Shown here piece by piece: positions 56,786 to 64,000 of a DNA stretch of 64,000 nt. This stretch comes from Nonomuraea typhae. GTDB lineage: Bacteria > Actinomycetota > Actinomycetes > Streptosporangiales > Streptosporangiaceae. The DNA lies in the NCBI RefSeq assembly GCF_009760925.1, contig NZ_VRLV01000005.1, forward strand, positions 1 through 64,000, read 5' to 3'. The first letter of the stretch is position 1. Each line of letters starts with the position of its first letter. The position numbers and the translations under genes are program-made. Under the pieces are notes generated by a model, which was not told the origin of the DNA, made no database searches, and was given only the letters and a program-made list of their open reading frames with translations.

Positions 56786-57625
56786 TTGTCGAGTACTATT
56801 CATCAGGCGAGGGAAGCCCTCGGCCATAGGCTCCGCGACCTCCGCAAGGATGCGGAGCTGACCGGCAAGCAGCTAGCTGAGCTAGCCGGTTGGCACAGCT
56901 CCAAGGTGTCAAGGATCGAATATGGCAAGCAGGCGCCCTCGGAAACCGATATACAGCACTGGTGTCAGCTCTGTTCCGCACTGGACCAGGTCCCCGATCT
57001 GATAGCCACGGTCCGGAACATTGAAACGATGTATATCGAGTGGCGTCGCAACCTTCAGACGGGAACAAGGAAGCGGCAAGAGGCATCTATACGACTTGAG
57101 GCCGAGACGAAGCTGTTTCGGTGGTATGAGCCTGTGCTCATTCCAGGCATCTTGCACACTGCTGAATACGCGTCGGCGGTCATGTCCAAAGTGATTGGCT
57201 TCTACGACATTCCCGACGATCTCGATGCAGGCGTCTCCGCGAGAATGGAGAGGCAGCAAATTCTCTATAAAGGCGACCATCGGTTTCACATCATCATGGC
57301 CGAGCAGGCGCTACGAACCATGGTAGGCGGCCCAGAGGTGATGATCGGCCAACTAGACCGCCTTCTTGCCGTCTCATCCCTAGCGCGGGTCCGCCTAGGA
57401 ATCATCCCGTCTGACGCCCCCTATGAAGTGCCATCGAACCAATTCATCATGTTCGATGAGCGGATGATCCATGTTGAAGCCATTTCGGCCGAACTAGCCA
57501 TAACTCAACCCCGTGAGGTTGCTCTGTACGCTAAGGCGTTCCATGGCCTTAGCGGGCTCGCAGTGTATGGCGCGCAAGCCCGCTCGCTCATAGGCCATGC
57601 CCTGGAGCGGGTACGCGGAGACTGA
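56786..57625 (+). CDS. XRE-family HTH protein with DUF5753-like C-terminus
   Basis: A 279-residue protein, apparently from TTG 56786. N-terminal Cro/C1 HTH (LGHRLRDLRKDAELTGKQLA, HSSKVSRIEYGKQAPSETDI). From ~100 the DUF5753 ligand-binding region follows (FRWYEPVLIPGILHTAEYAS, RMERQQILYKGDHRFHIIMA, EALRTMVGGPEVMI, RLGIIPSDAPYEVPSNQFIM). The pattern is shared with many streptomycete regulators that sit next to short DUF397 or DUF6879 partners. It may act as an antitoxin-like repressor or developmental regulator; no partner is proven. Confidence 0.85.
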   Translation: MSSTIHQAREALGHRLRDLRKDAELTGKQLAELAGWHSSKVSRIEYGKQAPSETDIQHWCQLCSALDQVPDLIATVRNIETMYIEWRRNLQTGTRKRQEASIRLEAETKLFRWYEPVLIPGILHTAEYASAVMSKVIGFYDIPDDLDAGVSARMERQQILYKGDHRFHIIMAEQALRTMVGGPEVMIGQLDRLLAVSSLARVRLGIIPSDAPYEVPSNQFIMFDERMIHVEAISAELAITQPREVALYAKAFHGLSGLAVYGAQARSLIGHALERVRGD

Positions 57626-57686
57626 CCTCACGCAATCTGCTGCAAACTCATTGAGTCAGGCTCGCAGCCGCTCCTACCGTCGAAGC

Positions 57687-58079
57687 ATGGCCCCCACACA
57701 GAACCCAGCGCAGAGCAAGGACAATCCAGAAGTTCTCTCCGACCGCCTCGCCGAGCGGTATGAGGCCGACTTGGCCAAGGTGCGAGACCTTCTCACCGCT
57801 CTCGGGCTGGATACACGGTGGGTGTCTCGGGTCAGCCTGTGCTTGCACAGCCACGGCAGGCGCGGCGGCGGGGAAGGCGAGGTCCGGCCGATGACTCCCG
57901 AACTGCTGGTGTACGGGCCGGACGGGACCAAGGTCGCCGAGGTGACCGTGAGGGCGCGTTCGGGGGCTTTCCTGGTGTCGCTGCCGACAGATCCCACGGT
58001 GGTCCGCATAGTCCCCCTGGGCGAGCCCGAACAGGTGGCCAAGCTGATGCCGCCGCATGCGGAGCTGAGAGCCGGATGA
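57687..58079 (+). CDS. hypothetical protein, 130 aa
   Basis: ATG 57687 is chosen. The N-terminal half is charged and helical (DRLAERYEADLAKVRDLLTA), then GLDTRWVSRVSLCLHSHG and a strand-rich domain (TPELLVYGPDGTKVAEVTVR, GAFLVSLPTDPTVVRIVPL). No membrane or Cys motif. It is in tandem with the next gene through an ATGA overlap and 61 bp after the XRE gene. I recognise no family; translation coupling suggests the two form a complex. Confidence 0.6.
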   Translation: MAPTQNPAQSKDNPEVLSDRLAERYEADLAKVRDLLTALGLDTRWVSRVSLCLHSHGRRGGGEGEVRPMTPELLVYGPDGTKVAEVTVRARSGAFLVSLPTDPTVVRIVPLGEPEQVAKLMPPHAELRAG

Positions 58080-58279
58080 CGCTCACGGAGTTGCAAGCCA
58101 GGTACGGGGGTGTGTGGGAGTTCTTCCCCGACCTGGCTCGGGGCGTAGCCGCCACACGCCGTCACCAGATCCTGTCCGATGAGGACTACCGGCGCGGCGT
58201 GCTTCTGGTGCTCTTGGCCCCCGATCTGTCGGGGCTAAAACCACGGCTGGAGGAGCAAGCCAAGCTCGACGGGCGCTGA
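58076..58279 (+). CDS. small hypothetical protein, 67 aa
   Basis: The protein MTLTELQARYGGVWEFFPDL with ARGVAATRRHQILSDEDYRR and a Leu/Lys-rich helix (LEEQAKLDG) is mostly helical. It starts in an ATGA overlap with the preceding gene. The 213-bp gap beyond it has no supported gene. The function is unknown. Confidence 0.55.
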   Translation: MTLTELQARYGGVWEFFPDLARGVAATRRHQILSDEDYRRGVLLVLLAPDLSGLKPRLEEQAKLDGR

Positions 58280-58492
58280 GCGCGCCCGCAGAGGCCCGGC
58301 TGGCGGCCCGACCTCAAAGCAGTCAGCCGGGAGACGCGGTCCCGCGAAGGAACGCACCGCATGACCCCCTTGATCGGTATGTAGACCGGCGCGGCCCGTC
58401 TGGAAGACCCCCGTCACCCCGCCGACGACCAGGCGGCCGAGGCGCTGTTTGAGCCGGTTGCGGCCCGAGTTCGAGTGGTCTCGCTGGCCGGG

Positions 58493-59191
58493 TCAGGCGT
58501 GGGCTTGGGCGCTGGTGGTGAGGCGGCCGACGATGGCCGGGGCTTCCTGGATGAGCAGGTCGTCGGTGAGGGCTTCGATCATGAACAGGGCGAAGTCCAC
58601 GCGCCGGGTCAGGTTGCTGGCGAGGATCGGGTCGCCGATGTGGTGGCTCCATTCGGGCAGGCCCTGGCTCTCGCCCTCCTCGAGGTCGCTGCCGCGGACG
58701 ACGGTCCACAGCCGGTTGCTGGCGAAGATGCGCCGGCAGGCTTCCACCTGGTCGTCGATTTCGACGGCGCGCAGGAGGCGGCCCAGGCGGGTGGCGAGTT
58801 GGAGGGCGGTCTTGAACTTCCAGGAGTACTGGTCCTTGCCGTCGCGGGTGATGTGCCAGCCGCAGGAGAAGATCAGGCGCGCGTGGGGTTCGGCGTGGTC
58901 GAGTACGGCCTGTGCCGTACCTGAGGAGTACTGCTGGACGCCCCAGGGGACCAGCACGGTCAGCACGCCGTCGCATCCGGCGACCGCTTGGCGGATGACG
59001 TCGCGGTCGTTGGTGGGGCCGGGGACGATCGTGATCCGGTCGGCGAACTCGGCGAGCTTGGGGACGCTGCGTTCGCGGCACACTCCGACGACTTCGTAGC
59101 CGCGCTCCAGGGCGTGCCGGACCATGTACTGCCCGAGCTTGCCCGAGGCGCCGATGATGCAGACCTTGCGTATCTGGTTCGTGCTTCCCAT
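58493..59191 (-). CDS. NAD(P)-binding (atypical SDR/NmrA-like) protein
   Basis: A 232-residue Rossmann protein. The dinucleotide loop is KVCIIGASGKLGQYMVRHAL (GASGxLG), then a long beta-alpha run (EVVGVCRERSVP, GCDGVLTVLVPWGVQQYSSG) and strand ARLIFSCGWHI. No YxxxK pair in SDR spacing is visible, so an atypical SDR (NmrA/NAD-dependent epimerase relatives) is likely. It could reduce a quinone or sense redox state. Divergent from a TetR regulator with two palindromes between, it is surely its main target. Confidence 0.8.
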   Translation of the reverse strand: MGSTNQIRKVCIIGASGKLGQYMVRHALERGYEVVGVCRERSVPKLAEFADRITIVPGPTNDRDVIRQAVAGCDGVLTVLVPWGVQQYSSGTAQAVLDHAEPHARLIFSCGWHITRDGKDQYSWKFKTALQLATRLGRLLRAVEIDDQVEACRRIFASNRLWTVVRGSDLEEGESQGLPEWSHHIGDPILASNLTRRVDFALFMIEALTDDLLIQEAPAIVGRLTTSAQAHA

Positions 59192-59207
59192 GCGTCCTCC
59201 TGCGAGA

Positions 59208-59242
59208 CTTACGTTGTAAGTAACGTACGCTTACACTGTAAG
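59208..59242. promoter_or_regulatory. paired palindromic TetR operators
   Basis: CTTACGTTGTAAG (59208-59220) and CTTACACTGTAAG (59230-59242) are two copies of the same palindrome CTTAC-N3-GTAAG, 22 bp apart (two helical turns), in the 79-bp divergent promoter region. This is a strong candidate for cooperative TetR binding. Confidence 0.75.
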
Positions 59243-59270
59243 TCCGTCAAGCGGCAGCAGGAGGAGCACC

Positions 59271-59942
59271 ATGCCCGAGCGCAGCACCGGCCGACGCGCC
59301 AGATCGGAGCGGGAGCCGCTCAGCCGCGAGCGCGTGGTCGCCGCCGCGATGGGGCTGGCCGACGCGAAGGGGCAGGCCGGGGTCACCATGCGGGCCGTCG
59401 CGGCCGAGCTGGGCGTCGAGGCGATGTCGCTCTACAACCACGTCAACGGCCGCGAAGGCATCCTCGACGGAATGGTCGACGCCGTGTTCGCCGAGATCGC
59501 CCTACCGGCCGCCGCCGACTGGAAGCCGGCCATGCGTGAGCGGGCGGCCTCGGCACGCGCGGCGCTTCGCCGTCACCCCTGGGCCGTCGGCCTGATGGAC
59601 TCGCGCACCCGCCCCGGCCCCGCGACCCTGCGCCACCACGACACCGTCCTGGGCATCTTGCGTACGGCCGGCTTCTCCGTCACCGGGGCAGCCCATGCCC
59701 TCCTGGTGATCGACAGCTATGTGTACGGGTTCGTCTTGCAGGAACTGAGCCTGCCGTTCACCAGCAGCGCCGAATTCGACGAGGTCACGGCGGGCATCGC
59801 CGGCGACCTGCCGGCCGGCGCCTATCCCCACCTCATGGAGGTCGTCACCGCGCAGGCGCTTCAACCGGACTACGACTACACCGACGCGTTCGAGCGCGGC
59901 CTGTCCTTGATCCTCGACGCCCTCAGCCCTGACGAGGTCTAG
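59271..59942 (+). CDS. TetR/AcrR-family regulator (TetR_C type)
   Basis: A 223-residue repressor. HTH: SRERVVAAAMGLADAKGQAG, TMRAVAAELGVEAMSLYNHV; then the TetR class C-terminal domain (RRHPWAVGLMDSRTRPGPAT, VIDSYVYGFVLQELSLPF). It probably binds the paired CTTAC-N3-GTAAG palindromes and represses both itself and the NAD(P)-binding gene. The effector is unknown; tetracycline-like or other planar drug binding is common in this C-terminal type. Confidence 0.9.
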   Translation: MPERSTGRRARSEREPLSRERVVAAAMGLADAKGQAGVTMRAVAAELGVEAMSLYNHVNGREGILDGMVDAVFAEIALPAAADWKPAMRERAASARAALRRHPWAVGLMDSRTRPGPATLRHHDTVLGILRTAGFSVTGAAHALLVIDSYVYGFVLQELSLPFTSSAEFDEVTAGIAGDLPAGAYPHLMEVVTAQALQPDYDYTDAFERGLSLILDALSPDEV

Positions 59943-59945
59943 GCG

Positions 59946-60227
59946 CTAGGAGTCCGCCTGGCGGCAGTCGGTGCCCTTCAGGGTGCTTCCCGTGAGCGTG
60001 GCGGCGCGGCAGAAGTGTGTGACCGGTGTGCCGCCGCCCGCGATGGTCACGTCGGTGGTTCCCGAACCATGACACAGCAGCCCATGCACCTCGTACGCCT
60101 GCCCGATCGGCGGAAATCTCGACACCGACAAGCAGAAGTAGGAAACCTCGGCCCGGGCCGGGACAACCGGCATCCCCGCCAGCATGACCACGCCTACCAC
60201 CACAGCCACCCGTCGCAGCGCCATCAC
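59946..60227 (-). CDS. small secreted protein, 93 aa
   Basis: A precursor with signal peptide (RRVAVVVGVVMLAGMPVVPA, probable cleavage after ARA). The mature 67 residues have four Cys (SYFCLSVS, GLLCHGS, HFCRAATL, DCRQADS), probably two disulfides, and a beta-rich pattern. Only 3 bp separate its stop from that of the TetR gene. I recognise no family; small Cys-rich exported proteins may serve as inhibitors or hyphal surface components. Confidence 0.5.
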   Translation of the reverse strand: MMALRRVAVVVGVVMLAGMPVVPARAEVSYFCLSVSRFPPIGQAYEVHGLLCHGSGTTDVTIAGGGTPVTHFCRAATLTGSTLKGTDCRQADS

Positions 60228-60300
60228 GACCTCGACGCTAGGCCGCGTCGTTCATCCGGGCCAGAGGCGCCGGTCATCGACGGTGATGCGTTCATCACGA

Positions 60301-60381
60301 GCCCCGGCTGGGGGTTGTGGGGGGCTCGGCCCCCCACTTAGGTCGGGCCCTCCAGGCGCGCAGCGCCTCAAGGGGGAGGGC
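60301..60381 (-). repeat. ~80-bp GC-rich intergenic repeat, copy B (inverted)
   Basis: On the minus strand it reads CCTCCCCCTTGAGGCGCTGC, GCGCCTGGAGGGCCCGACC, then GTGGGGGGCCGAGCC and CAACCCCCAGCCGGGG, matching copy A at 55572-55653. GGGGGGCTCGGCCCCCC and GGCCCTCC/GGAGGGCC give two hairpins. A likely terminator and dispersed repeat. Confidence 0.75.
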
Positions 60382-60389
60382 CATGCCTG

Positions 60390-60785
60390 TCAGACGCGGA
60401 CCGGAGCCGCCGGAGTTGCCCCAAAGGATTCGGACATAGCCCGAAAGGTTGGGCAGGGCCAGCGCCACATGCAGCTTCGGCAGCGCAGGATCGGGTGTGC
60501 TGTGTCGCTGGTGATGCCCCCGGCGTCCCGGGGCTGGTGGAGGTCGAGCAGGCGCAGGCCCAGCTCGGCGAAGGTGAGCATGTTGTCCCTGGCCATGCCG
60601 AGGAAGTCGAGGTCCTCGCTGGCCAGGCGGGCGCGGACGGGGACGTACCCGTCGTTGTTCAGCAGGGTGCGCAGGCGTCCCGCCTCGTCGTGCCAGGAGC
60701 TGGCCTTCTCGGTGCTGGTGAGGATGGCTTCCAGCATCTCGCGCACACGCCGACGCTGGGGATCTTCGGAATGATGTGTCTTCAT
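60390..60785 (-). CDS. hypothetical helical protein, 131 aa
   Basis: From ATG 60785 (MKTHHSEDPQRRRVREMLEA) the protein is helical with TSTEKASSWHDEAGRLRTLL, VPVRARLASEDLDFLGMARD and NMLTFAELGLRLLDLHQP. Its tail has a CRSCMWRWPCPTF segment with three Cys, perhaps a metal or disulfide site. The longer start at 60803 is also open. I recognise no family. It stands between the GC repeat and the STAS gene, on the opposite strand from the latter. Confidence 0.45.
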   Translation of the reverse strand: MKTHHSEDPQRRRVREMLEAILTSTEKASSWHDEAGRLRTLLNNDGYVPVRARLASEDLDFLGMARDNMLTFAELGLRLLDLHQPRDAGGITSDTAHPILRCRSCMWRWPCPTFRAMSESFGATPAAPVRV

Positions 60786-60993
60786 CTGAACGCTCGGGCC
60801 CATGTCCTTCTGTGATGCGGTGATGTGGACAGGAGGGCCCGGGCTACCCCCCTTTCCGGCACTTGCCGGTGTCACAGTGTCAAGCTTCGCGTACTCTCCG
60901 TTTTCGTGGAGCCCAAACGCGAGACAAAAACCCGGCGTTCCCCTATCGGCGTGAGAACGTGACCAGAGGGCTTCGCCCCGCTAGCCTGCCCAT

Positions 60994-61341
60994 GTGGAGC
61001 TCAAGGTCTCGACTCGATCACATGCCGGCCATGCACTCGTGGCGATCGCCGGTGAAATCGACCTCTATACGGCGCCCCGCCTGCAGCAGGAGTTCACCAA
61101 ACTTCTGCAGGACGGGCCCAAACGCGTGGTCATCGACATGTCCCTCGTGGAGTTCTGTGACTCCACCGGGATGAACGTGCTGCTGTCGGCCCTCAAACGC
61201 GTCAAGGAGCAGGGCGGCCGGCTCGACGTGGCTGCGCCGCGCCCTGCCGTACGCAAGATTCTGCAGGTCACCGGGCTTGATTCGGTGTTCACCGTGCATG
61301 ACGAGGTGCCCGGGGAGTTTCTGATCTCCGAGGGGTCATGA
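60994..61341 (+). CDS. STAS-domain anti-anti-sigma factor
   Basis: A 115-residue STAS protein from GTG 60994. The fold's strand VAIAGEIDLYTAPRLQQEFT and the phospho-acceptor motif VVIDMSLVEFCDSTGMNVLL with Ser57 in DST are both clear, as is the end region ILQVTGLDSVFTVHDEV. Such proteins bind RsbW-type kinases and release a sigma factor when unphosphorylated. It overlaps the glycosyltransferase gene by 4 bp, an odd partner that suggests a joint wall or spore role. Confidence 0.9.
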   Translation: MELKVSTRSHAGHALVAIAGEIDLYTAPRLQQEFTKLLQDGPKRVVIDMSLVEFCDSTGMNVLLSALKRVKEQGGRLDVAAPRPAVRKILQVTGLDSVFTVHDEVPGEFLISEGS

Positions 61342-62060
61342 CGCCCGACACCGCGGTGGTGATTCCGGCCAGGAACGAGGCCGACCGCATCGGCGCGACC
61401 GTGAAGGCGGCCCTGGATCTGCCCGGGGTCGATCTCGTGGTGGTCGTCGACGACGGCTCGACCGATCAGACGGGCCGGGTGGCCCGTGCGGCGGGTGCGC
61501 GCGTGGTGCGCCACAGCCGTAACCGGGGCAAGGCCGCCGCCATGGAGACGGGCTCGGAAGCGGTCCGTCTCCTCGACGGCGACACGCCGCGTCACCTGCT
61601 GTTTCTCGACGCCGATCTGGGGGAGTCCGCGCGTACGGCGGCGGCCCTGGTCGAGCCGGTGCGCGCGGGCAAGGCGGACATGGCGATCGCGGTCTTCGCC
61701 ACGCGGGTGAAGCTGGGCGGCCACGGCATCGTGGTGCGCGTGGCCCGCGACGGCATCCGCCGGGCCACCGGGTTCGAGGCGACGCAGCCGCTCAACGGGC
61801 AGCGGTGCCTGACGCGGGCGGCGTTCGAGGCGGCCCGGCCGCTGGCCCATGGCTTCGGCGTGGAGACCGGGCTGACGATCGACCTGCTGCGCAAGGGGTT
61901 CCGGGTGTGTGAGGTCGAGGTCGAGATGGTCCATCGGGCCACGGGCAACGACTGGCGCGCCCAGCTGCACCGCGCCAAGCAGTTGCGGGACGTGGCGCGC
62001 GCGCTGGTGGCGCGGGAGCCGGCGATCAGGGGCGCCCTCCCCAAACGGCCGACACGTTAA
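61338..62060 (+). CDS. family 2 glycosyltransferase
   Basis: A 240-residue GT-A glycosyltransferase in an ATGA overlap with the STAS gene. It begins TAVVIPARNEADRIGATVKA, then LVVVVDDGSTDQTGRVARAA (nucleotide-binding), RHLLFLDADLGESART (DxD-type metal motif DAD) and LRKGFRVCEVEVEMVHRATG. No TM helix is present, so it is a cytoplasmic or peripheral enzyme. Substrate may be a polyprenyl phosphate or glycolipid precursor; dolichol-phosphate-mannose synthase-like or glucosyl-3-phosphoglycerate synthase relatives are possible. Confidence 0.85.
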   Translation: MTPDTAVVIPARNEADRIGATVKAALDLPGVDLVVVVDDGSTDQTGRVARAAGARVVRHSRNRGKAAAMETGSEAVRLLDGDTPRHLLFLDADLGESARTAAALVEPVRAGKADMAIAVFATRVKLGGHGIVVRVARDGIRRATGFEATQPLNGQRCLTRAAFEAARPLAHGFGVETGLTIDLLRKGFRVCEVEVEMVHRATGNDWRAQLHRAKQLRDVARALVAREPAIRGALPKRPTR

Positions 62061-62113
62061 CCCGGTTCCGGCCCCTAAAACTCGGGGTTCCGGTCGCGCC
62101 AACCGGTTTACGG

Positions 62114-62968
62114 TCAGGGCTTGCGGAGGAGTTCGACCAGGGAGGCGATGCTCTGGTCGGCTCGTCCCTCGGCGACCGCGCGGCGCAGGAGGTCGTGCAT
62201 GGGCTCGTGCCAGGACACGTCCAGGCCGCCCTCCCTGCCGATCTCGTGGTCGTAGGGGATGCCCTCGTGGAAGATCCCGAGCGAGGACTCCGGGTTGGCG
62301 TAGTCGCCCGTGTCCACGGCCGCGGCCAGCGAGGGCAGCAACTGGATGATCATCTCCAGCCACTTCGCCTCGTACCGCACCAGTGAGGCGGCGGGCAGTC
62401 CCCGTGCGCTGACCAGCGCCGCGCCCTGCAGGAAGCCGAGGATGGTCGGCAGCAGCGTGCCGCCCACCGCCAGCTCGTACAACGCGGACAGATCCGGCTC
62501 CTCACCGAGGTGCACGGTGTCGCCGCCCATGACCTGCAGCGTCTCCTGGTGCCGGTCGAAAAGCGCCCGGGGGCCGCTGTAGTACAACAGCGTGTCCGGC
62601 AGGCCCACGTTCGACGGCACGTTCTTGACCGCGCCGGCCAGGAAGTCCGCGCCGCGCTCGGCCGCCCACGCCGCCGTCTCCCGCGCCCCGGCCGGGGTCC
62701 CGGTGTTCAACGTGATCAACGTACGGCCGGCCAGCGCGCCCGCCGCCGGTTCCAGCGCCTGCCTGGCGGCCTCGAAGGTGGTCAGGATCGCGATGACCAG
62801 GTCGCCGGCGGCCACCGCGTCCTCGATGCGATCCATCCGTACGGCCCCCGGCGGCGTGGGCCGGGAGGCGGAGCGGTTCCACACGGTCGTCGGGTGCCCG
62901 GCGGCGACATATGCCTTGGCCAGGGCGGTTCCGATGGCGCCCAGGCCGATGATCGTTACTGGTGTCAT
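62114..62968 (-). CDS. NAD(P)-dependent oxidoreductase, imine-reductase/beta-hydroxyacid dehydrogenase type
   Basis: A 284-residue enzyme from ATG 62968. The Rossmann motif VTIIGLGAIGTALAKAYVAA, with WNRS giving NADPH preference, is followed by LITLNTGTPAGARETAAWAA and the helical dimerisation domain (ALYELAVGGTLLPTILGFLQ, GLDVSWHEPMHDLLRRAV). It lacks the clear catalytic Lys of the beta-hydroxyacid dehydrogenases, as imine reductases do, so IRED is likely. Divergent from an HxlR regulator with a 56-bp gap, it is presumably controlled by it. Confidence 0.85.
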   Translation of the reverse strand: MTPVTIIGLGAIGTALAKAYVAAGHPTTVWNRSASRPTPPGAVRMDRIEDAVAAGDLVIAILTTFEAARQALEPAAGALAGRTLITLNTGTPAGARETAAWAAERGADFLAGAVKNVPSNVGLPDTLLYYSGPRALFDRHQETLQVMGGDTVHLGEEPDLSALYELAVGGTLLPTILGFLQGAALVSARGLPAASLVRYEAKWLEMIIQLLPSLAAAVDTGDYANPESSLGIFHEGIPYDHEIGREGGLDVSWHEPMHDLLRRAVAEGRADQSIASLVELLRKP

Positions 62969-63024
62969 GCGACCATGCTGTCGAGGAAGCGCACATTTCA
63001 TCAAGTACCCACTATTTTGTTAGT

Positions 63025-63360
63025 GTGAAGAAGTCGCGCTACACCTGCGGTCTCGACGCTGCCATGGACGTGATGGGCGGCAAGTGGAAGGTCCTCATCC
63101 TGTGGGGCCTGTATGACGGCCCGCGGCGGTTCGGGGAGCTGCGTCGCGAGGTGCCCGGCATCAGCGAGCGCATCCTCACCCTGCAGCTACGGGAAATGGA
63201 CAAGGCGGGCCTGGTGTCCCGTGAGGACTTCCACCAGATCCCGCCCAGGGTCGAATATTCGCTGACCGATTTCGGCTCCTCCCTGCTCGCCGCGCTGATG
63301 CCGCTCGGGGATTGGGGCGAGGAGCACATGGCCCGCATCGAGGCCATCCCCCGCGACTAG
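63025..63360 (+). CDS. HxlR-family transcriptional regulator
   Basis: A 111-residue winged-helix protein from GTG 63025. Typical family sequence: CGLDAAMDVMGGKWKVLILW, LYDGPRRFGELRREVPGISE, RILTLQLREMDKAGLVSRED, PPRVEYSLTDFGSSLLAALM. The N-terminal Cys in YTCGLD is the one used for thiol/aldehyde sensing in HxlR/YodB-type proteins. It probably represses the divergent reductase gene and itself. Its stop overlaps that of the next gene by 4 bp. Confidence 0.88.
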   Translation: MKKSRYTCGLDAAMDVMGGKWKVLILWGLYDGPRRFGELRREVPGISERILTLQLREMDKAGLVSREDFHQIPPRVEYSLTDFGSSLLAALMPLGDWGEEHMARIEAIPRD

Positions 63361-64000
63361 CGGGCGCGCACCAGGTGGACGATCCGGGTCGCGGCCACCG
63401 CCACGCTCACCAGCGCCGCCGTGCCCAGCCAGACGAACAGCGCGGGCCAGGCGTAGGAGATCTGGGCCAGCGTGCCGGAGCGGTTCATCAGCAGGCCGAA
63501 CAGCTCCGCCAGCCCGGCGAACAAGGCCACCGGCAGCGCGTACGGCGCCAGCCGTACCGTGACTCGCCAGAAGGAGCGGCCGGCGCGACGGCGGGCCCAG
63601 GTGCGCGCGCGGTAGAGGCCGAGGCCGCCCAGGGCCAGGGTGAGCAGGGTGAATCCGGCGAGGTACAGGTCGGCGGAGTCGGTGAAGGGGGCACCCTGCT
63701 GGTCGGGGCGGCCTTCGAGGACGTCGACGAGGCCCTCGGCGAGGATGGCGGCGTCGTCGCCGGACATCATGCCGGTGTTGGTGACGACGGCGATGCCGTA
63801 CCCGCTGCCGGGGAGCACGATCTGGGCGGAGTTGTGGGTCAGCAGCCAGCCGGTGTGCCTGAGCATGGGGGCGCCGCCGGGGGTCTTGCCGGTGTACCAG
63901 CCCATGGCGTAGGCGCCGACGCCGGAGGGCTGGTGGGTGGCCTTGACCGAGGGCGCCGAGCCGTTCTGGGCGGTGAGCCAGCGGGCCATGTCGTTCGCCG
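63357..64000 (-). CDS. serine hydrolase (beta-lactamase family), C-terminal part; cut by window end
   Basis: The visible ~214 residues are the end of a membrane-associated class C-like serine hydrolase. LRHTGWLLTHNSAQIVLPGS supplies the HTG (KTG-like) box of the penicillin-binding fold; the SxxK and YxN motifs would lie beyond the right edge. The C-terminus has four hydrophobic segments (LYLAGFTLLTLALGGLGLYR, PYALPVALFAGLAELFGLLM, WPALFVWLGTAALVSVAVAA). The combination suggests a surface D,D-peptidase or esterase anchored by helices. Confidence 0.8.
   Translation of the reverse strand, partial: ANDMARWLTAQNGSAPSVKATHQPSGVGAYAMGWYTGKTPGGAPMLRHTGWLLTHNSAQIVLPGSGYGIAVVTNTGMMSGDDAAILAEGLVDVLEGRPDQQGAPFTDSADLYLAGFTLLTLALGGLGLYRARTWARRRAGRSFWRVTVRLAPYALPVALFAGLAELFGLLMNRSGTLAQISYAWPALFVWLGTAALVSVAVAATRIVHLVRAR

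Noticed and set aside
60863..61174. Alternate frame upstream of and over the STAS gene
   Set aside because: Starts in the intergenic gap and lacks the DxSxxxFxDSTG block, which is in the 60994 frame.

Overview
The window is 64 kb of very GC-rich DNA with dense genes, frequent GTG/TTG starts, ATGA/GTGA stop-start overlaps and many paired regulators. This, together with the conserved block below, points to a filamentous actinomycete. A Streptosporangiaceae/Nonomuraea-like genome is my best guess, but that placement is inference from gene content only.

Layout. (1) 1-3,600 is a mosaic of broken genes: an IS3-type transposase tail, a GntR/UTRA regulator without its DNA-binding domain, a fold-III PLP decarboxylase and an opposing XRE regulator both cut at the same junction near 1,850, an AT-richer small membrane protein, and a tRNA 3'-end-like scar. 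(2) 3,600-6,500 carries a two-gene unit on the minus strand (nucleotidyltransferase-fold protein, then an AlbA_2/GHKL ATPase protein) and a hypothetical gene. This pair is the best candidate here for an uncharacterised defence, toxin-antitoxin or regulatory system. (3) 6,600-27,000 is accessory: a secreted M23 peptidase fused to a SapA-like domain, P450 with a zinc-ribbon protein, a Tat-exported berberine-bridge-type oxidase, a MocR regulator divergent from an AhpD-like gene, a universal stress protein, two giant ATPase regulators (BTAD and LuxR/LAL types) with a 50-residue ORF between them, TetR/MBL and PadR/SRPBCC pairs, and a two-component system next to a Rieske protein and a secreted acidic protein.

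(4) 27,100-40,150 is the conserved actinobacterial cell-division and cell-wall block: cyclophilin, rhomboid protease, crgA, class E sortase, a 52-residue membrane protein, pabA/trpG-type amidotransferase, then pknB and, downstream-to-upstream on the minus strand, pknA-pbpA-ftsW/rodA-pstP-fhaB-fhaA, ending at tRNA-Leu(CAG). In actinobacteria this block usually lies close to oriC. The kinases, the phosphatase and the two FHA proteins form a phosphorylation circuit controlling the synthase/transpeptidase pair encoded with them.

(5) 40,500-55,600 is mostly core or housekeeping: two CNNM/CorC-type membrane proteins, an LCP ligase, GPP34, an Fpg/Nei glycosylase, rhodanese, a TPP riboswitch controlling a CytX-type permease, an alkyltransferase, a PAS-GAF kinase with an RsbW-like ATPase, a second YidC with two small membrane ORFs, and a second two-component system. 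(6) 55,600-60,400 is an accessory island bounded by two inverted copies of an ~80-bp GC-rich repeat. It carries a cassette of short proteins with DUF6879 and XRE/DUF5753 genes, and a TetR-controlled NAD(P)-binding protein. (7) 60,400-64,000 has a STAS protein overlapping a glycosyltransferase, an IRED-like reductase divergent from an HxlR regulator, and a serine hydrolase cut by the window end.

No CRISPR array, rRNA or intact prophage was seen. All family names come from reading motifs by eye; no database search was run.
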